6,664 bases of DNA from positions 1 to 6,664 of the forward strand of contig CAMLNG010000213.1 of assembly GCA_946481195.1 (NCBI GenBank). Reading direction: 5' to 3'. Source of the DNA: an uncultured Chromatiaceae bacterium (lineage in GTDB: Bacteria > Pseudomonadota > Gammaproteobacteria > Enterobacterales > Alteromonadaceae). The number at the start of each line of letters is the position of its first letter. Positions within the stretch are counted from its first letter, which is position 1. Below the pieces are notes generated by a model. The model saw only the letters and a list, made by a program, of their open reading frames with translations. It was not told where the DNA came from and did not search any database. A program made the position numbers and the translations under genes. Shown piece by piece: positions 6,087 through 6,664 of this stretch.

Positions 6087-6638
6087 ATGGACGAAAAGCG
6101 TCAACTATTGATTGATACTGCCTTTCAGCTGTTTTATGAAAAAGGTATTAACAGTGTTGGGATCAACGAAATACTGACTGTTTCCGGGATCGCAAAAAAG
6201 ACACTTTATGCAAAATTCGAAAGTAAAGATGAGCTGGTGCTGGAAACATTGATGGAGCGGGATGCGATTTTCCTGCGATGGCTCGAAAGTGAACTCGCGC
6301 CAAGTAGAAGTTATACCGATGTGATCAACAATCTGTTTGGTGCATTAACAAAGTGGTTTTGCAATAAGGTGCCGGAGCTGGATAAATTTAGAGGCTGCTA
6401 TTTTATTAAGGCATCCGCGGAATGCACGAATGCAGACAGTCGCCTATTTCAATACTGTAGCGAGCACAAAGACAGAGTTAAGTCGTTGTTGAGGCAGCAC
6501 TTGTCCGGTGTCAGTGAGACAACAATCGATCAAATCTGTACATTGAAAGAGGGGGCAACCGTCATGGCGTATCTTTATCATGATATGAAAGCTGCGGAGC
6601 GGTGCATTCCTGTAGCATTGGCAACCATCGAACTTTAA
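6087..6638 (+). CDS. TetR/AcrR-family transcriptional regulator
   Basis: A 183-residue one-component DNA-binding regulator, probably a dimeric repressor whose C-terminal half binds a ligand. The N-terminal TetR domain is clear: helix 1 in LLIDTAFQLFYEKGINSVGI (7-26), then the helix-turn-helix INEILTVSGIAKKTLYAKF (26-44) followed by SKDELVLETL. The C-terminal half has FRGCYFIKASAEC (101-113), resembling a motif of one TetR subgroup, and six cysteines (92, 104, 113, 124, 151, 173). I chose ATG 6087 because AGAGGT (6077-6082) lies four bases upstream and the TetR domain follows directly; ATG 6060 would add nine residues without a ribosome site. The 89 bases after ubiT hold a possible -10 (TGTAAT, 6025-6030) without a good -35. 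The ligand and targets are unknown: it may control ubiT, itself, or a gene beyond the right edge. Confidence 0.88.
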   Translation: MDEKRQLLIDTAFQLFYEKGINSVGINEILTVSGIAKKTLYAKFESKDELVLETLMERDAIFLRWLESELAPSRSYTDVINNLFGALTKWFCNKVPELDKFRGCYFIKASAECTNADSRLFQYCSEHKDRVKSLLRQHLSGVSETTIDQICTLKEGATVMAYLYHDMKAAERCIPVALATIEL

Positions 6639-6646
6639 ACGGAGTC

Positions 6647-6660
6647 TGCAAAAAATTGCA
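6647..6660. repeat. Short inverted repeat downstream of the TetR gene
   Basis: TGCAA (6647-6651) and TTGCA (6656-6660) are perfect inverted arms around AAAA, nine bases after the regulator stop. It could be an operator for a gene beyond the window edge or the start of a terminator. Five-base arms in A-rich sequence may also be chance. Confidence 0.25.
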
Positions 6661-6664
6661 AACA

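Overview
The window looks like chromosomal DNA from a facultatively anaerobic gammaproteobacterium. The proteins align from memory with E. coli UbiU, UbiV, UbiT and MogA over their full lengths, and with the nitrate-transporter/kinase pair found in Pseudomonas, Shewanella and related genera. Base composition is near 50% GC. I cannot fix the genus; an Alteromonadales- or Aeromonadales-like organism is a guess.

Layout. (1) Positions 2-883 (+) hold the C-terminal part of a NarK/NasA-type nitrate/nitrite carrier, cut by the window edge. (2) One base after its stop, at 885-2696 (+), is a fused PP2C phosphatase / Ser-Thr kinase ending in a single membrane anchor. (3) Converging on it from the right is a three-gene minus-strand set: ubiU (5309-4236), ubiV (4198-3293) and mogA (3256-2720), with gaps of only 37 and 36 bases, so probably one operon. 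(4) ubiT (5452-5997, +) is divergent from ubiU across about 140 bases, with a good sigma70-like promoter facing ubiU and several short palindromes and repeats. (5) A TetR-family regulator (6087-6638, +) closes the window. No stretch over 300 bases lacks a gene, and I see no RNA gene, CRISPR array, insertion sequence or attachment site.

How the genes fit together. The common theme is anaerobic, nitrate-linked metabolism. The carrier moves nitrate/nitrite across the inner membrane, and the kinase-phosphatase is probably co-translated with it. MogA makes the adenylated molybdopterin intermediate needed by nitrate reductases and other molybdoenzymes. UbiU-UbiV (an Fe-S heterodimer) with the lipid-binding UbiT allow ubiquinone to be made without O2, which nitrate respiration needs as electron carrier. 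This grouping is an inference from order and spacing; nothing here proves co-regulation, and I found no convincing FNR box.

The known systems are recognisable. The less ordinary details are these: N-terminal extensions with strong ribosome binding sites on both UbiU and UbiV that share an ACSD tetrapeptide; a near-perfect 22-base tandem repeat that duplicates the ubiV stop and abuts the mogA start; a kinase domain without a glycine loop and with an altered APE motif; placement of mogA behind ubiUV; and a symmetric element in the ubiU leader.
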